A DNA stretch of 64,000 nt from NCBI GenBank assembly GCA_963422465.1, contig OY730171.1, forward strand, positions 1,178,001 through 1,242,000. The letters are read 5' to 3'. This document shows, in pieces, positions 11,099 to 21,789 of the stretch. Made by a program: the position numbers and the translations under genes. Under the pieces are notes generated by a model, which was not told the DNA's origin, did no database searches, and was given only the letters and a program-made list of their open reading frames with translations. This DNA comes from Lichina pygmaea. Taxonomy: Eukaryota; Ascomycota; Lichinomycetes; Lichinales; Lichinaceae. Numbering within the stretch: the stretch's first letter is position 1; each line of letters opens with the position of its first letter.

Positions 11099-12989
11099 CT
11101 TTGCTTCGCGTCGCGTCTCTCGTGCGATCCTGGCCGTTCTCGTGCCGTTTCTCGGTCTCCCTGTCGTCGTAGTACTATCAGGAACAGCGAGGGTCTATCC
11201 CAAGGCAGGAAAGCTGTCAAACGTCGGTGTCGTTGATATGCTCGAATTTATGAGTGGCCGCGAATTAGGGTTACGGTACGTATGTACCTCCGTACCGGTA
11301 CCGTACAGCTGAGGGTCATCGGAGCGGCGAGATGTTTCTCCGAGACTTACTAAGCACACAGGCGACTGCAACGCATTGCCCGCATGTCGGAAGTTGAAAG
11401 CCGCACGGGCTGTGCGGGGCCGGCGCCAGTGTCCGCTGCCGTACGAGCCTGCGCGATCAGTCAAAGTACAGCAAAGCTCGCATCTATCACTCTACTGTCT
11501 GGTGGGCCTGGTGCGCAGCCGACACAGCCGTGACAGCCTTGCATTTGCATATCCAAGATGCCTACTCCCTTGGATCGCGCCCTGGACTCACGGGTACGCA
11601 GCTGCAGTCCCCTTCCTCGCGTCATACAGCTGCTCCGTTCCACCGTGACGTTGCTGTCTCTCGTAGTAGCACGTAGTCCAGTACGCTGATGACCCTTTGA
11701 GTGTGTAGAACGCTTTCGTCGGTAATGAACCCTATTCAGTCTGTCACCATATCGATTGACGGGCGAGCGTGCTGTCCTAAGCCTGCTCCGGCTGAGCTGA
11801 CGACAACGGGGCAGCTTTCGCCGGTCTCGTCACGGCCGTTGCAGCCTGGTCAATCTGGAACGGGGAGATTTTTCCGGCAGAAAAGGACCCTTCAGGCGGT
11901 CAGTAGCCCAATCAATCATGTCCGGCTCAACACAGTCGACGGCCGTTTGGCTCGACGGACAGCCCGGAGACGGAACCGACAGACGTGGAGCATCGGGAGC
12001 TGACATGAGACTGTGACACGCTGCTGTAGATCCTGCTGGCTGGACGGACGAAGAGCTGCGGAGGTGGCTGAGAGCTGTGGGTGTCTCCGTGCAGTGCTTG
12101 CCATTGTGGTGCGGTGCGGTTCAGCATGCTGCCGCTAGTCCGCGGGTCCCCAGCTGATCGTCTGTTACTACCCTCAGCGCGAATTGTTGCCAAGTGACAA
12201 CAGCTCGCAGGAGGAGCTCCTGAAGCGGGTTCGAGCCAATATGAGACCGCCACCGCGCTCTTAGTGGCCCTCGAGTCTTTCGAGGGGACGTCGTCGGGCT
12301 AAGGATCGGCTCAAGCCTGTTTGATGCCCGCGAGTGTCCGGGCGAGCACATGCGTTCGATTTCTCATCGTCGATATCATCATGACCATCAAATCATATCA
12401 TCAAATCGGTCTCTCACTCCCGAGGGGCGGACTTGGAAGCCCTGATCCTCCGACCCATCAATATGTACCTTGTTGTCAGCCAGCAACTCCTGTTCCCAAT
12501 TCTCTCGCCCGGCCCTCTGCCATCTTCCGCCAAGAATTCCGAACCTCCAGCGGCCGAGGGACGCCCAACGTGTCGATCAGACACCCGGGACGGCACCATC
12601 AAGAGCGGAAGGAGTCTGTGGAGAGCCGGCCATGGACCGACCGCGGTCTTCCGGTGATGTTCCCACGTTCGTTTGGACTTTGACCCCTGCTTCTGGGGTA
12701 ATTATCTGTCGTCCTCTGATTCGTGGCGGTCGGCGTTGGCGTCGTCGAGCGCGCCATGTCCGCCCTGGACTTCGGCAAGCTGATTGCCAAGCTCCAAATC
12801 GCTGCTGCGACCAGCGACGGGCCGAATGACCGGACGGGGACGTGACCGTCCTGTTCTCCTTTCTGTCGTCCGTCTGAGATAGGTCTTGCACGAGGCGAGA
12901 GACGCGACATCCATGGCCATGTGTCACGCGGCCACGTCAGATATGCGTCCCCACTCTCGATGGACCGGGGCCCTATGCTGGCCGCGCGT
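11099..12989. other. Intergenic with no clear gene
   Basis: No conserved frame recognised. An ACGT/GTAC palindrome cluster lies at about 11276-11300. A short plus-strand frame at about 12755-12841 (MSALDFGKLIAKLQIAAATS) reads like an exon but I could not place it in a gene. The right end may contain decayed downstream sequence of the rhodopsin-like pseudogene on the minus strand. Confidence 0.4.
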
Positions 12990-13345
12990 AAATCACTCGC
13001 CGACCGAGATCTTCATGACGAACCAGAAGGCGAATCAGCTCAGCTCGACCTGTTGACCACTGGTGTTGAGCACCGAGATATGGACGATGGCGATGGCCAT
13101 GATGATGAGGCCAAGAGAGAAGACGAACTAAAGGCGAGCTTCTCCCGGAGGCTCAACTTGACTTTCGACAGGATATTTTTCAGTAATGGGATGACTGCAC
13201 ACAAAATCAGCCACTGTCAGACGTATCCAACGGCTATCATGTTGACTCACTTATAACATCCATAATTACATCTATAGCTACATCTATGGCCGTGCTAAAG
13301 TGGAGACTGAACAGACTACGGTTGATGTGGACATCTGCCAAGATA
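12990..13345 (-). pseudogene. Decayed fungal rhodopsin-domain (PTH11-type) membrane protein
   Basis: On the minus strand, LFSLHFSTAIDVAIDVIMDV (before 13251) runs to a donor GTGAGT. A 56-nt intron (13250-13195, ending TGTGCAG) follows, then IIIPLLKNILSKVKLSLREK and LAF. The frame then changes, and FVFSLGLIIMAIAIVHISVL with NTSGQQVELS follows, ended by TGA at 13037-13035. The order (membrane helix with a ...D.AI..I.. pattern, IPLL, a basic loop LSLREKL, then FVFSLGL...AI) follows helices 5-6 of the fungal rhodopsin/PTH11-like membrane family as I remember it. The splice sites survive but the coding frame is broken at least twice in this small region. Upstream exons are not recognisable, so it looks like a gene relic. 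Assigned by pattern, not by search. Confidence 0.5.
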
Positions 13346-15104
13346 AGAAGAATTTCGGTTTGAGTATCTCAAGCATCCCAACGAAGCATATGTCATTCCC
13401 CTAGCTCATGCGTGCACCAGCGTGATGGTGATACAAACATATCTTGCAGCAAGGCACTTGCACGACAGTCCTGCTTCATCATCATGTGAATGACCATGAT
13501 GACGAGGACGGGAAACGACATTTACAGCGGCTAAAGGCGCACCAATAAGCTGGAATCATTCTCACAGCTCCGTCATCTTCCTTCTTCTCCACCCATGCCA
13601 CCCTTCCATCTCATAGACAGAAGCTTGTGCGCCACTTTGCATAATGTGGCACCCTACAGCGCTCCTGCCGGCAAGTCTCCAAAATGTGCAGAACATTTCC
13701 AAGAAAGGGCAATCAGGGCTACGAGTTCATCTCTGTCAAAGCTGATCAAGCAAAGTGCTACAGTTCTCGCTGCATTGATCACTCAGAGGAGCGAGACTAC
13801 CAGACCACTGCCGCCAACGACAGCCCTTCAGATACTCTTCTCTTACGCAGCAGTCTTGTATCTCAGGCAATCTCTTACCTACGCCTTGATCTTTTGTCTA
13901 GCTGCTCTCTCATCGGTAGGAGCTCTCGCGATCCAACCTGTACGCCCTCCCGGAGCCAAACCTCTTGCTTCCCCACAGGCTAGCTACATATCGCGGCGTG
14001 CATAGCATCAAGACTTGTGACGATTTGACATCTTGCATCGTCACCTTTGGTTCAACAATACAGCGCTGCTGTATCTAGTCCTTTCTATGCCCCAGGTAAT
14101 AATCGATCATTCGATGGCGGCGGCCTACTTCACGTGCCCCTGGACAGCTCTGCTAAGCCAAGCCTCGGGTCACGGCTGCAACACCCTCATCCACCCGCGC
14201 TGCAGTGTGGCTTTCGCGAAGGCCAGCACCCTACCATGGCTCTTCAAGATCTGCCAATATTCCAGCAACCGACGTTCACCGAGCTGCTTCCCTGTTCCCA
14301 TAGCTGTTGCTGGGCACAGACCCATCACCACTTCGTCCAGCATCGGTGGCATTCCGCTGGGCCATGGCGTGGTCCAGAGGGACACATGTCACACGACCGA
14401 CAGCTACACGGAGGGTAGGCCTTGTGTCGTCCATGCAAACAACGCGGGTCCAACAAGAGCATGATTGAGTGGCGTATGATCACCGCTAAGGCATTCTGCA
14501 TGGTCAACGGGCGCGCACCGAGACAATATTCAATTGTAGACGATACCGAGTGTGACCCAGATGAAAGAACGAAGTGGTCCATCGAGTGAAAGGATCGGCG
14601 TGGGTGCCAGAACGGAAACAGAGACACAATGAGTTCTTTGGCTTCTACCGAGGCCCGCCGCCTTCTGGCATCTTGACCCCCTCTGCCATCCTGCAAGCTT
14701 CTTGCGAATCGGAAGAGCTCCACGCGTCGGTCATCTGGACACGACATCTTTTCCTTGCGCCTCAGCAACGGCCAGTTCAGTTTGATGTTCGCCTCTCATT
14801 CTGCGCTACTCAAAGCTGAGACGGTTCTTCTCCGTCGGTGGTGGTAGTGCTACGACGCGCACGGCTTCTCTTTCTTTGTTCTCTCCGCTTAGTGTAGCCA
14901 TCGCTACCGCCACTTCTTTCTGCTTTCGGAGGCTCTCGCTCCGCCCAGTCCCCTTGGCCGTCGTCAGCGTTCAGCTCAAGTCGAGGCCTCACTGGCCCGG
15001 CCGCAGCGCGGGATTCCTCGAAAGGTCCGTGTCGAGTCAGGAAACGTGGGCGCGCCCAGATCAGGCCCGATCTGGATCGAGCAGTCCCGACGCTGGCGCA
15101 CGAC
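13346..15104. other. Intergenic, no supported gene
   Basis: Open frames such as 13595-14005 (plus; its end has a signal-peptide-like ALIFCLAALSSVGALAIQPV) and 14047-14418 (plus) show no conserved domain and overlap equally long frames. The last few hundred bases are the probable promoter of the BBE-type oxidase that starts at 15105. Confidence 0.4.
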
Positions 15105-17301
15105 ATGGGCGTTTTGGCCATGTTCGCCGCTGCCCTCGCGCTCGCCTACCATCTCGGGGCTCTCGGGGCTCACCCTGCCCGGTTCGCGGACCATGGGGCT
15201 TGGGAGGGAGGTTCTTCGGCTTGGTACTGCGTGAGTGACTCCGTCGTGCACGAGCCAGCTGGGGCGACCGCTGGATACGCGGTTCACCCCTTGCGACGGC
15301 GGCTGTGGTGGTGGTGGTGGTGATGGTGACAACGACGGTGTCTATCATCACGATGGAACAACCTTGCTCGGCCGGGAAACCGAAGAGCTAACGGCCTTCC
15401 CGCGAGGACCAGTGCTCGGTGCTACGTTTGCGGCTTCACGATCAAGTGATCAATCCTGGTTCTGATGGCTACGCCAACGCTCTCACCTCATATTGGTCGC
15501 AGCAAGAGGCGAGCCTGTCTCCCTCCTGTATCGTGCGGCCGCTCAACGTTCGGGATGTTTCCACGGCGGTGTGGATCCTGGGAACCTTATCCCGACTTGG
15601 ATCATACTTTGGCAGCGATTCTGGCTGTCCCTTTGCCATTCGAGGCGGTGGGCATTCGCCCTTTGCCGGCAGCGCCAACGCCGAAGGGGGTGTCACGATC
15701 GATTTGAGCGCCATGAAGGACGTTTCCGCGCGGGCTGATCGCTCAGTAGTCTCCGTTGGTGCCGGGGCCAAGTGGCGGGACGTCTACTTCCAGCTGGATC
15801 CTATGGGCTTGACCGTCACAGGCGGGCGCGTCGCAGACGTTGGCGTGGCCGGGCTCACGCTGGGAGGTGTGCAGCTCATCTCCTCTACTCCTACCCACTA
15901 CGTCTTCCCGAACGACCCTCCCACGACAGCTGTACCACTAGTCCCCCTCGACTAGAGCAAGACGGGCTGACGCAACAGGGGCACCCATTGGGCTCTCCCC
16001 GGGGCGGTCAATGAACAGGCGGTCTGTCATTCTTCTCGCCACGGCGAGGTCTAGCGTGCGACAACGTCAAGAACTACGAGATCGTGCTGGCGTCAGGGGC
16101 GATCGTCAACGCGAACGCGGGCGAGAATGCCGATCTATGGCTCGCGCTGCGCGGCGGCTCGAACAACTTTGGCGTCGTCACACGCTTCGATCTTCGAACA
16201 TTCGACCAGGGCCTCTTCTGGGGTGGCCTGGTCACCTACCAGATCAGCTCGCGTCACCAGCAGTTTGATGCCATTGAGCGTTATTCCGAGGCCGTCGAGG
16301 CGGATCCGTACGCCTCTCTAATGTCCAATTACATCTACACTGAGGACGTGGGCTGGATCGTGGCCAACAATCTCCACTACACAAAGCCTGAGCCACATGC
16401 GGATGTTTTCCGCCCTTTCATGCATATTCAACCGCGCATCTCCAGCACCATGCGACTTTCGAACGTGACCGACTTTACCAGCGAGATTGTACGGCAGGAC
16501 ACCAGTGAACTGCGGTTTGTAGTTTCCTTTCCGTCCTCGTCCCTTTGCGTCATCTTCAGAAGGACAGCCCCTTGCACGGCTCTCTCTTATTGTGCACGTT
16601 GCCGGTCCAGCTTGTTTTGATCTATCCGGAGTTTAAGAACCAAGAGGCGGTGGAAGGGGAATCCCTCCTTCTCGTTCCCCGCGCGGCAGCTAACCCACCA
16701 CCCGTCTAGGAGACTCTTCGTTACATCGACATTCAGTACCAGCTCAGCCCTCCTCCACGAGATGTTTGAGCTGAGCAACGCGACACTGCAGACGGTGCTG
16801 CCCTGTCACGGGCTCGTCTGGATATTGACCTACCAGCCCTTTTCTAGCGGCTCGTTCAGCCGCTCGGGCTCGAATTGGGATGGTGCGAGCGGCGGACGAA
16901 ACGGCGACGATGACGATGACCATGACCATGACGGTGACGGTGACGGTGACGGTGACGGTGACGGTGACGGTGACGGTGGCGGTGGCGGTAGCGTCTTCGG
17001 AATTGATCCCAGCGCCGCGCCTCTGACCGTGCTGTTGCTCAGCGTGTCGTGGCTCGACGCAGCCGACGACGAGCTCATCGAGGCCGGGCTCAAGGAGTTC
17101 ACCCGACGAGGCGACGACGCGGCTCGTCGCATGAACCTCGGCCGTGCCTGGGTCTACCTCAACTACGCCGCGCCATGGCAGGACCCCCTCGGCAGCTACG
17201 GCGCCGCCAACAAAGCCCGACTGCAGCGCGTCAGTCGTCGGTACGACCCGCTCGGCGTCTTCCAGAAGAATGTTCCTGGTGGGTTCAAACTGTTTGGCTG
17301 A
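15105..17301 (+). CDS. Secreted BBE-type FAD-linked oxidase
   Basis: Inferred exons are 15105-15230, 15407-15866, 16019-16514 and 16710-17301, giving about 557 residues in one frame. Exon 1 encodes a hydrophobic leader (MGVLAMFAAALALAYHLGAL), a likely signal peptide, and ends at GTGAGT. The body starts QVINPGSDGYANALTSYWSQ, with the FAD domain PFAIRGGGHSPFAGSANAEG (the His is the usual covalent FAD site) and GLTVTGGRVADVGVAGLTLG. Introns 15867-16018 and 16515-16709 restore LTLGGGLSFFSPRRGLACDN and SELRRLFVTSTF. The second half has the substrate domain and the C-terminal BBE motif LGRAWVYLNYAAPWQDPLGS, GVFQKNVPGGFKLFG. The second covalent Cys of bicovalent enzymes is not evident. An Asp/Gly repeat from a GACGGT microsatellite is inserted around 16900-16990. 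The acceptor of exon 2 is the least certain junction. Substrate unknown. Confidence 0.82.
16928..16982 (+). repeat. (GACGGT)n hexanucleotide repeat
   Basis: About eight GACGGT units grading into GGTGGC, coding for alternating Asp-Gly within the BBE-type oxidase. The repeat lies in a loop just before the conserved VFGIDPSAAPLTVLLLSVSW segment, so it probably tolerates length change. Confidence 0.9.
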
Positions 17302-17962
17302 CGGGGAGGGAAGGTTCTTGACTTCTCGCGCCTGGCGGAGCTTTACTCCTGTGTCTTTTGCGATATTCATGCTTGCGCCCTTGCCTATGTCTTTGCCTGT
17401 GACTATGTCTGTATCTGCGACTGTATTTGTATGACCATGCCGTGAGTAGGTCCCTGCCAGTGTCTGCACCTCTATCCTTGTATCTATATCTCCATTGGCA
17501 TCAATTTTTGCGTCCGTCTCACCACATCAAACAAAACCAATGACAATGCAGCATGTGAGTACCCCTCGTGGATACACTTGATAGTACCGGTAGAGCTCTA
17601 GAGCTGCTCGGCTCCAACAAAAGAATACGTCCTGTGTTGTCTACGACATGTCATCACCGAACAGCTAGGTCAGATGAGCAGATAAGAGTTTGATGTACCA
17701 CCGTAGCCCCCTGACGGTTGCTCGGTCCACCGCGCTCTTCGAAACGCACTGTTCTTCGGCAGTCCAAGCTTCTTGAAGAGCGTTTGGTTCCTTCAATCTC
17801 AGGTGGGTGTTGACATGCCCAGGGTCGTCAAGATAACATGGAAAAATTTGGAAGGAGTCTTGGGTAAGACATCGGGACTTGCAAATGAGGGTACGCCTGT
17901 TACGTACGGTACGGATTGACAGTCCGATATCCTAGCTCAAAAAATCTCCAAAAAAAGAATTT
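17302..17962. other. Intergenic, 3' of the oxidase
   Basis: Nothing coding is supported. The region 17340-17440 is pyrimidine-rich with a repeated TGTCT/CTGT pattern, probably 3' untranslated sequence. Composition falls from GC-rich to AT-rich from about 17.8 kb, marking the edge of the repeat-rich region. Confidence 0.45.
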
Positions 17963-18131
17963 TGGTAAGAGTGAGGTTCGAACTCACGAGGGCAACGCCC
18001 ATGTGATCACATATTTTTTCCAACAAGGAAACTTCTACAAAGCTATTAGTCTTTGTTCACGCTTGAGATCTACGTATGACCGATGGAAAGTCTTACAAGT
18101 CACACGCCTTAGACCACTCGGCCATCTTACC
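17963..18131 (-). tRNA. Type II (Leu/Ser-like) tRNA with intron; anticodon loop reads UGU
   Basis: On the minus strand: acceptor GGTAAGA / TCTTACC, D arm GCC-GAGTGGTCTAA-GGC, anticodon stem TGTGA / TCACA, long variable arm built on GGGC-GTT-GCCC, T arm GTGAG-TTCGAAC-CTCAC, and discriminator A. Box A and box B (GTTCGAAC) are intact. Exon halves are about 18131-18094 and 18007-17963, with an intron of about 86 nt after position 37. The body and discriminator are those of a tRNA-Leu. The 7-nt loop reads CTTGTAA, and every possible splice register gives TGT at 34-36, which would be a Thr anticodon. It is either a decayed tRNA-Leu or an unusual gene. Confidence 0.8.
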
Positions 18132-19109
18132 GGAATATATATTGAGAAATCTTGAAAGTTAAATAAATTATTCTCCAATTTGCGTGATCAAAACAGTCAG
18201 GTGATCTGTGTCTCTTGTTCCTCTATACTGTACGTATAGGGTACCCCTTTCAGCTCCTCACTAAGTACTGGTACAGAGGTGCTTCTGTATAGAGGTTTTG
18301 AGCAGAAGTTTGCAAGATTTGACTTGTACATGACTCACTTGGTTATTTCCACTCATAAGTATATACAAACTTACACTATAAAGATAGAGGGCTAGAGCTT
18401 CACAACTCTATTATAGTACATCAACTCGCCAATACAGTATAGTGTGTAGGTTACAAGAAAAAGTATAGACTCAGAGACAACAAGTGAAAAGATGAATTGT
18501 AAAGAGAGGTAAGGGCAGTCTGTGAACATGATGTATAGGTTGTGGAATAAGAAGGAATAGCAAGGAAATTCATGGAAGCCAGTAGAGAAGTAAGAGGGAA
18601 ACTGATTGCAAAAAGAGTTAACAGAGTGGTGACTCACAAACATGATGTGTACCTCCTATTTCAAGGAGAAACTCTAAGGAGAAGTAAAGGAAAAGTGATT
18701 TGTGAATGAAGATCAGAGTGGGCTGATCCCCCCTGAACTCAAGTCTATAAGAACATAGCTTCCTGCATTCTATCTTGGAGTCCGCAGCTGTTCCTGATCA
18801 AAAAACAAAAGCAAGCACAATTTTCTTCAAACAATTCTTTTCTATTAAGATGTTTATCTTCAAAGATATTGCCAAGATGGAAAGCTATACCTGTCCAAAA
18901 ACTCTCCCACTCTCTGTGATACCGGCCATCACTTCTCGGCGTTCTCAGTGTTCTCAGATGCAAGAAGAGATTGGAGAAAAGATAGAGCCAATCCAAGCAG
19001 AGAAACAACAAGCAAGACAACAAGCTAAGAAGATGAAGTCAGAGGCAAAGCAGGCCAGGAGTAAGCTCAAGGTCAGAAAAGTCTGAGCTCCAGTCACACT
19101 TGATCTGAT
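18132..19109. other. AT-rich intergenic; possible 5' part of HNH-type gene
   Basis: 18132-18770 shows no gene. At 18775-19086 a plus-strand frame ends in a Gln/Lys/Ala-rich helix (EKIEPIQAEKQQARQQAKKM) that may be an upstream coiled-coil part of the HNH-like gene. It is in another frame from the following coding stretch and no clean splice pair joins them. Confidence 0.35.
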
Positions 19110-19449
19110 GTGATCCGAGGACTCTATCCTGCTCAAAGTTCGCGCTTGTATCTCTACTTTGAAGAAAAGCCAAAAATCTTCGAGAAAAAGGCTGTGCTGA
19201 AAAGGTGTAATGTCTCAGACTTGTCAGTGGAATCAGCTGCAATCCACTTGGCAAAGCAGCAGAAAACAGGTGGGAGCGAGTGTGTGACAAGTGTCAAGTT
19301 CAAGTACTTCCATAAACTTCAAGAGCACATCAATACCAAGATTGACATGGTCCAGCACTTGGCGCACCACCAAAACACGAAGTTGCAGAAGCTGAGTGAC
19401 ACCAAGTCCCAGTCGCTGATCAGGCAAAGGCAGTACTACCAGACAGCAG

Positions 19450-20031
19450 GTAGTGGCATGGTGTAGTGGGAAGCTGGTGAGAGTTTCCCACTACGTGACA
19501 CCCATGACCCAGAACTAGTGGTGTCAGGCCTGGAGAATCTGACTAAACTAGTCGTCAGTTCGAATCTGACTGGCACAAGTACTATAGCAACCGCCTATCG
19601 AGGAAAGGAGATGTCTGTCCCATTAAGGCCCTCGAGAGCTCAGAACTATATAGCTCTACCTGAAAAAGCTATATCAACTGACTAAGCTAGCTAGCCTGTG
19701 GGCATATGGCTGCAACACTGACCCACCCCACATTCTGCCACAAAAAACTCCGAGATTCATAGAACTTGTCTAAAATATACTCCTTGCAAGATGTATAAAA
19801 GTCTTCAAGAAATAGCTCACCCAATATCTGTCAAGGTCTACAAAACCCTTATCACTGTGGTTTTCCTATTTCCTCTACAGTGTTTGGGGGTTTCCCACAG
19901 TATGTACACTACAAACCACAGAGTGTACAGTAAATACGTGAGGTCTCCAAGTCAAATCTACCAGAGACAAAATCCTTCAAGAAGTTCTGCATGGCTTAGC
20001 AACTGAATCAGTGTAAGAATCAAATCAAAAA
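19450..20031 (+). mobile_element. SINE copy 1 (tRNA-type head, LINE-like tail)
   Basis: Flanked by the perfect 12-bp direct repeat ACCAGACAGCAG (19438-19449 and 20032-20043). The head GTAGTGGCATGGTGTAGTGG resembles an RNA polymerase III box A, and CAGTTCGAATCTGAC resembles box B. The 3' end GCATGGCTTAGCAACTGAAT, then CAGTGTAAGAATCAAATCAA, matches the 3' end of the local LINEs. A second copy at 29169-29602 aligns along its whole length, except that copy 1 carries an extra 147 bp at 19571-19717. It interrupts the HNH-like gene. Confidence 0.8.
19571..19717. mobile_element. 147-bp TG...CA insert in SINE copy 1
   Basis: Absent from SINE copy 2. It starts TGGCACAAG, ends TGCAACA, and is bounded by the 5-bp direct repeat CTGAC on both sides (19566-19570 and 19718-19722). 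TG...CA ends with a 5-bp duplication are what a very small solo LTR would leave. The alternative is that the longer SINE is ancestral and copy 2 lost this segment between the short repeats, which the tRNA-acceptor-like TGGCAC directly after the T arm would favour. Confidence 0.45.
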
Positions 20032-21191
20032 ACCAGACAGCAGAGACCTTGGAGGAACAGCTGACACACTTGCGTATAGAACTGATCAGGCTAAAACACA
20101 ACTCTGGCATGATCCGAGGGATGGCCATCGATCAGTGCAGACAGCTTGTTGCTATGAACAACATTGAGGCATCCATTGAAGTACTGATGGACAACCTGGT
20201 CTGCTCAGTCAAGATCAAGCTAGCAGATTGGAAAAGCCACCCAGAAGTGGACTCCAGTGGCACAGATCCTCGGGAAGGGCAGCAGAGCAAGTTCTCCCAG
20301 TCACTCATCAAGTTCTATGACGTGGAGAGGGAGGAGGATAAGGACGAAGGTGAGTGCTATGAGACCACCAAAGCAGAAACATACTCTGACATCGAAACAG
20401 ACACACCTATGGTCTGGAGTTCAGTCAGGCAACAGTACATGAAGGACAAGCCGCCGAAGCTCTATTGGTGTCCGATCACCCAAGACTACCACGAGGGCGA
20501 GAAAATGAAAGCAGCCCACATTGTTCCCCTTGGCATAGGGGAGATGAACTGCGTATATCTCTTTGGCCCCAATGACCGCGACGAAAACAGCGAAGTCCAA
20601 GAACACCTTTTCGACCGGAGGAATGGCCTGCTGATCCATCGAGATATGGAAGAGGCACTTGACAAAGCTCGGATTGCTATCGTGCCCTGCCATGATAGTG
20701 GGGAAAGCGCGGACTAGCTCAAGGTGGTCGTGATCGACAAGTCGATCACCAGAGGATGTCGATACTCAGATCTCGCCGACAAAGTGCTCATCTTCCGGAA
20801 CAGCAATCAGCCTCGATTAAGATATCTTTATTTCACCATGATGCTGTCGATTTTCCGGCGACGGCGGTACGAGTGTACCGGTTGGCGCAACGATCTCGGC
20901 AAATATGCCAAGGGCACAATGTGGGGGTCGCCGGGGAAGAAGTGGATTTGGGGTTCCACGATCCGGACCATGGCTCACAAAATCGGTCACGAGACTGATC
21001 TTGAGAACTTCTTCGGAACTTCCGACCTTTTGCTTGACGACGGCAAAGACCAACGATCCGGAAGTGAAGATGAGGTTGTTGCTGACGAGATTTTCGGAGT
21101 TGTCCAGAAAGACGACCTGTCTAGAGCGCAATCGACTTGGATCACCTCCGACACGGATGATTCTGATGACGACAAAATTGAGTACGATTAA

Positions 21192-21789
21192 CGGACAATT
21201 AATGCGATGCCCCTCCATGCAACTTCTCACTTACCATGCCCCCCCCAAAATAATTTTGGGAAGTAACGCTACGTCGTGCTCTTCGATGACGTGTATTTTC
21301 TGCAGTGTGAACCCTTCATGGCAGCAGCCTTTCGGGCGTCCTGCTGGACACACACAAACAGTCTTTTCAGACCGGTGGGGCTTCTGGCGTGGAGCATGTC
21401 TCGTGGACGAACGTCTTTTTGAACAGGCGCAGGAACTTGGCTACAGTAAGTAGGAGATGAATTCAACGCCGTTTCATGTCCAATTATCGTAAACGGCCAA
21501 CAACACGCCCCTCCTCCTCCTCCGCTTTTTTTGTCCATCTCCGTTTGACCCCGTTTCGTGAATGCCCGAGTCATCACTATGTAGGAAAAGGAACAGAAAA
21601 TGTTGCTGTGGATGATGGACAGCCATTACGAGTAGGGGTCGCGTGTTGGAGACCGTCTTAATCGTCTAGCGGCCCACCCTGAAAGCCCCCCCCCCCCCCC
21701 CCCCCCCCCCCCGGTTCCCTCGGAATGATTCTGCCCCGGAGCTGGCGTTGCTGACACGATGCGCAAGTAGCTGCCATTCCTGCTTCTCA
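21192..21789. other. Intergenic with 27-nt C tract
   Basis: No conserved frame. An uninterrupted run of 27 C lies at 21686-21712 just downstream of the secreted-protein gene's stop (that gene runs on the minus strand). Such a tract is prone to slippage and sequencing error. Confidence 0.5.

Larger units (their letters stand above)
19110..21191 (+). pseudogene. HNH-nuclease-like gene split by a SINE
   Basis: The left part (to 19449) encodes VKFKYFHKLQEHINTKIDMV, then SQSLIRQRQYYQTA. The right part (from 20044) continues ETLEEQLTHLRIELIRLKHN. Removing the SINE and one 12-bp target copy restores a single frame, so the SINE landed in an exon. The C-terminal half has the fungal HNH_2-like pattern: YWCPITQDYHEGEKMKAAHI, VPLGIG, a LFGP segment, DRRNGLLIHRDMEEALDKAR, then FRNSNQPRLRYLYFTMMLSI, FRRRRYECTGWRNDLGKYAK and an acidic tail. 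Key residues are the Cys of CPIT, His of AHIVP, and Asn/His of NGLLIH. An in-frame TAG at 20715-20717 separates the AHIV part from the KVVVIDKSI part. No ATG is evident at the 5' end. Such proteins form multi-copy families in fungi; cellular role unknown. Non-functional as it stands. Confidence 0.68.
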
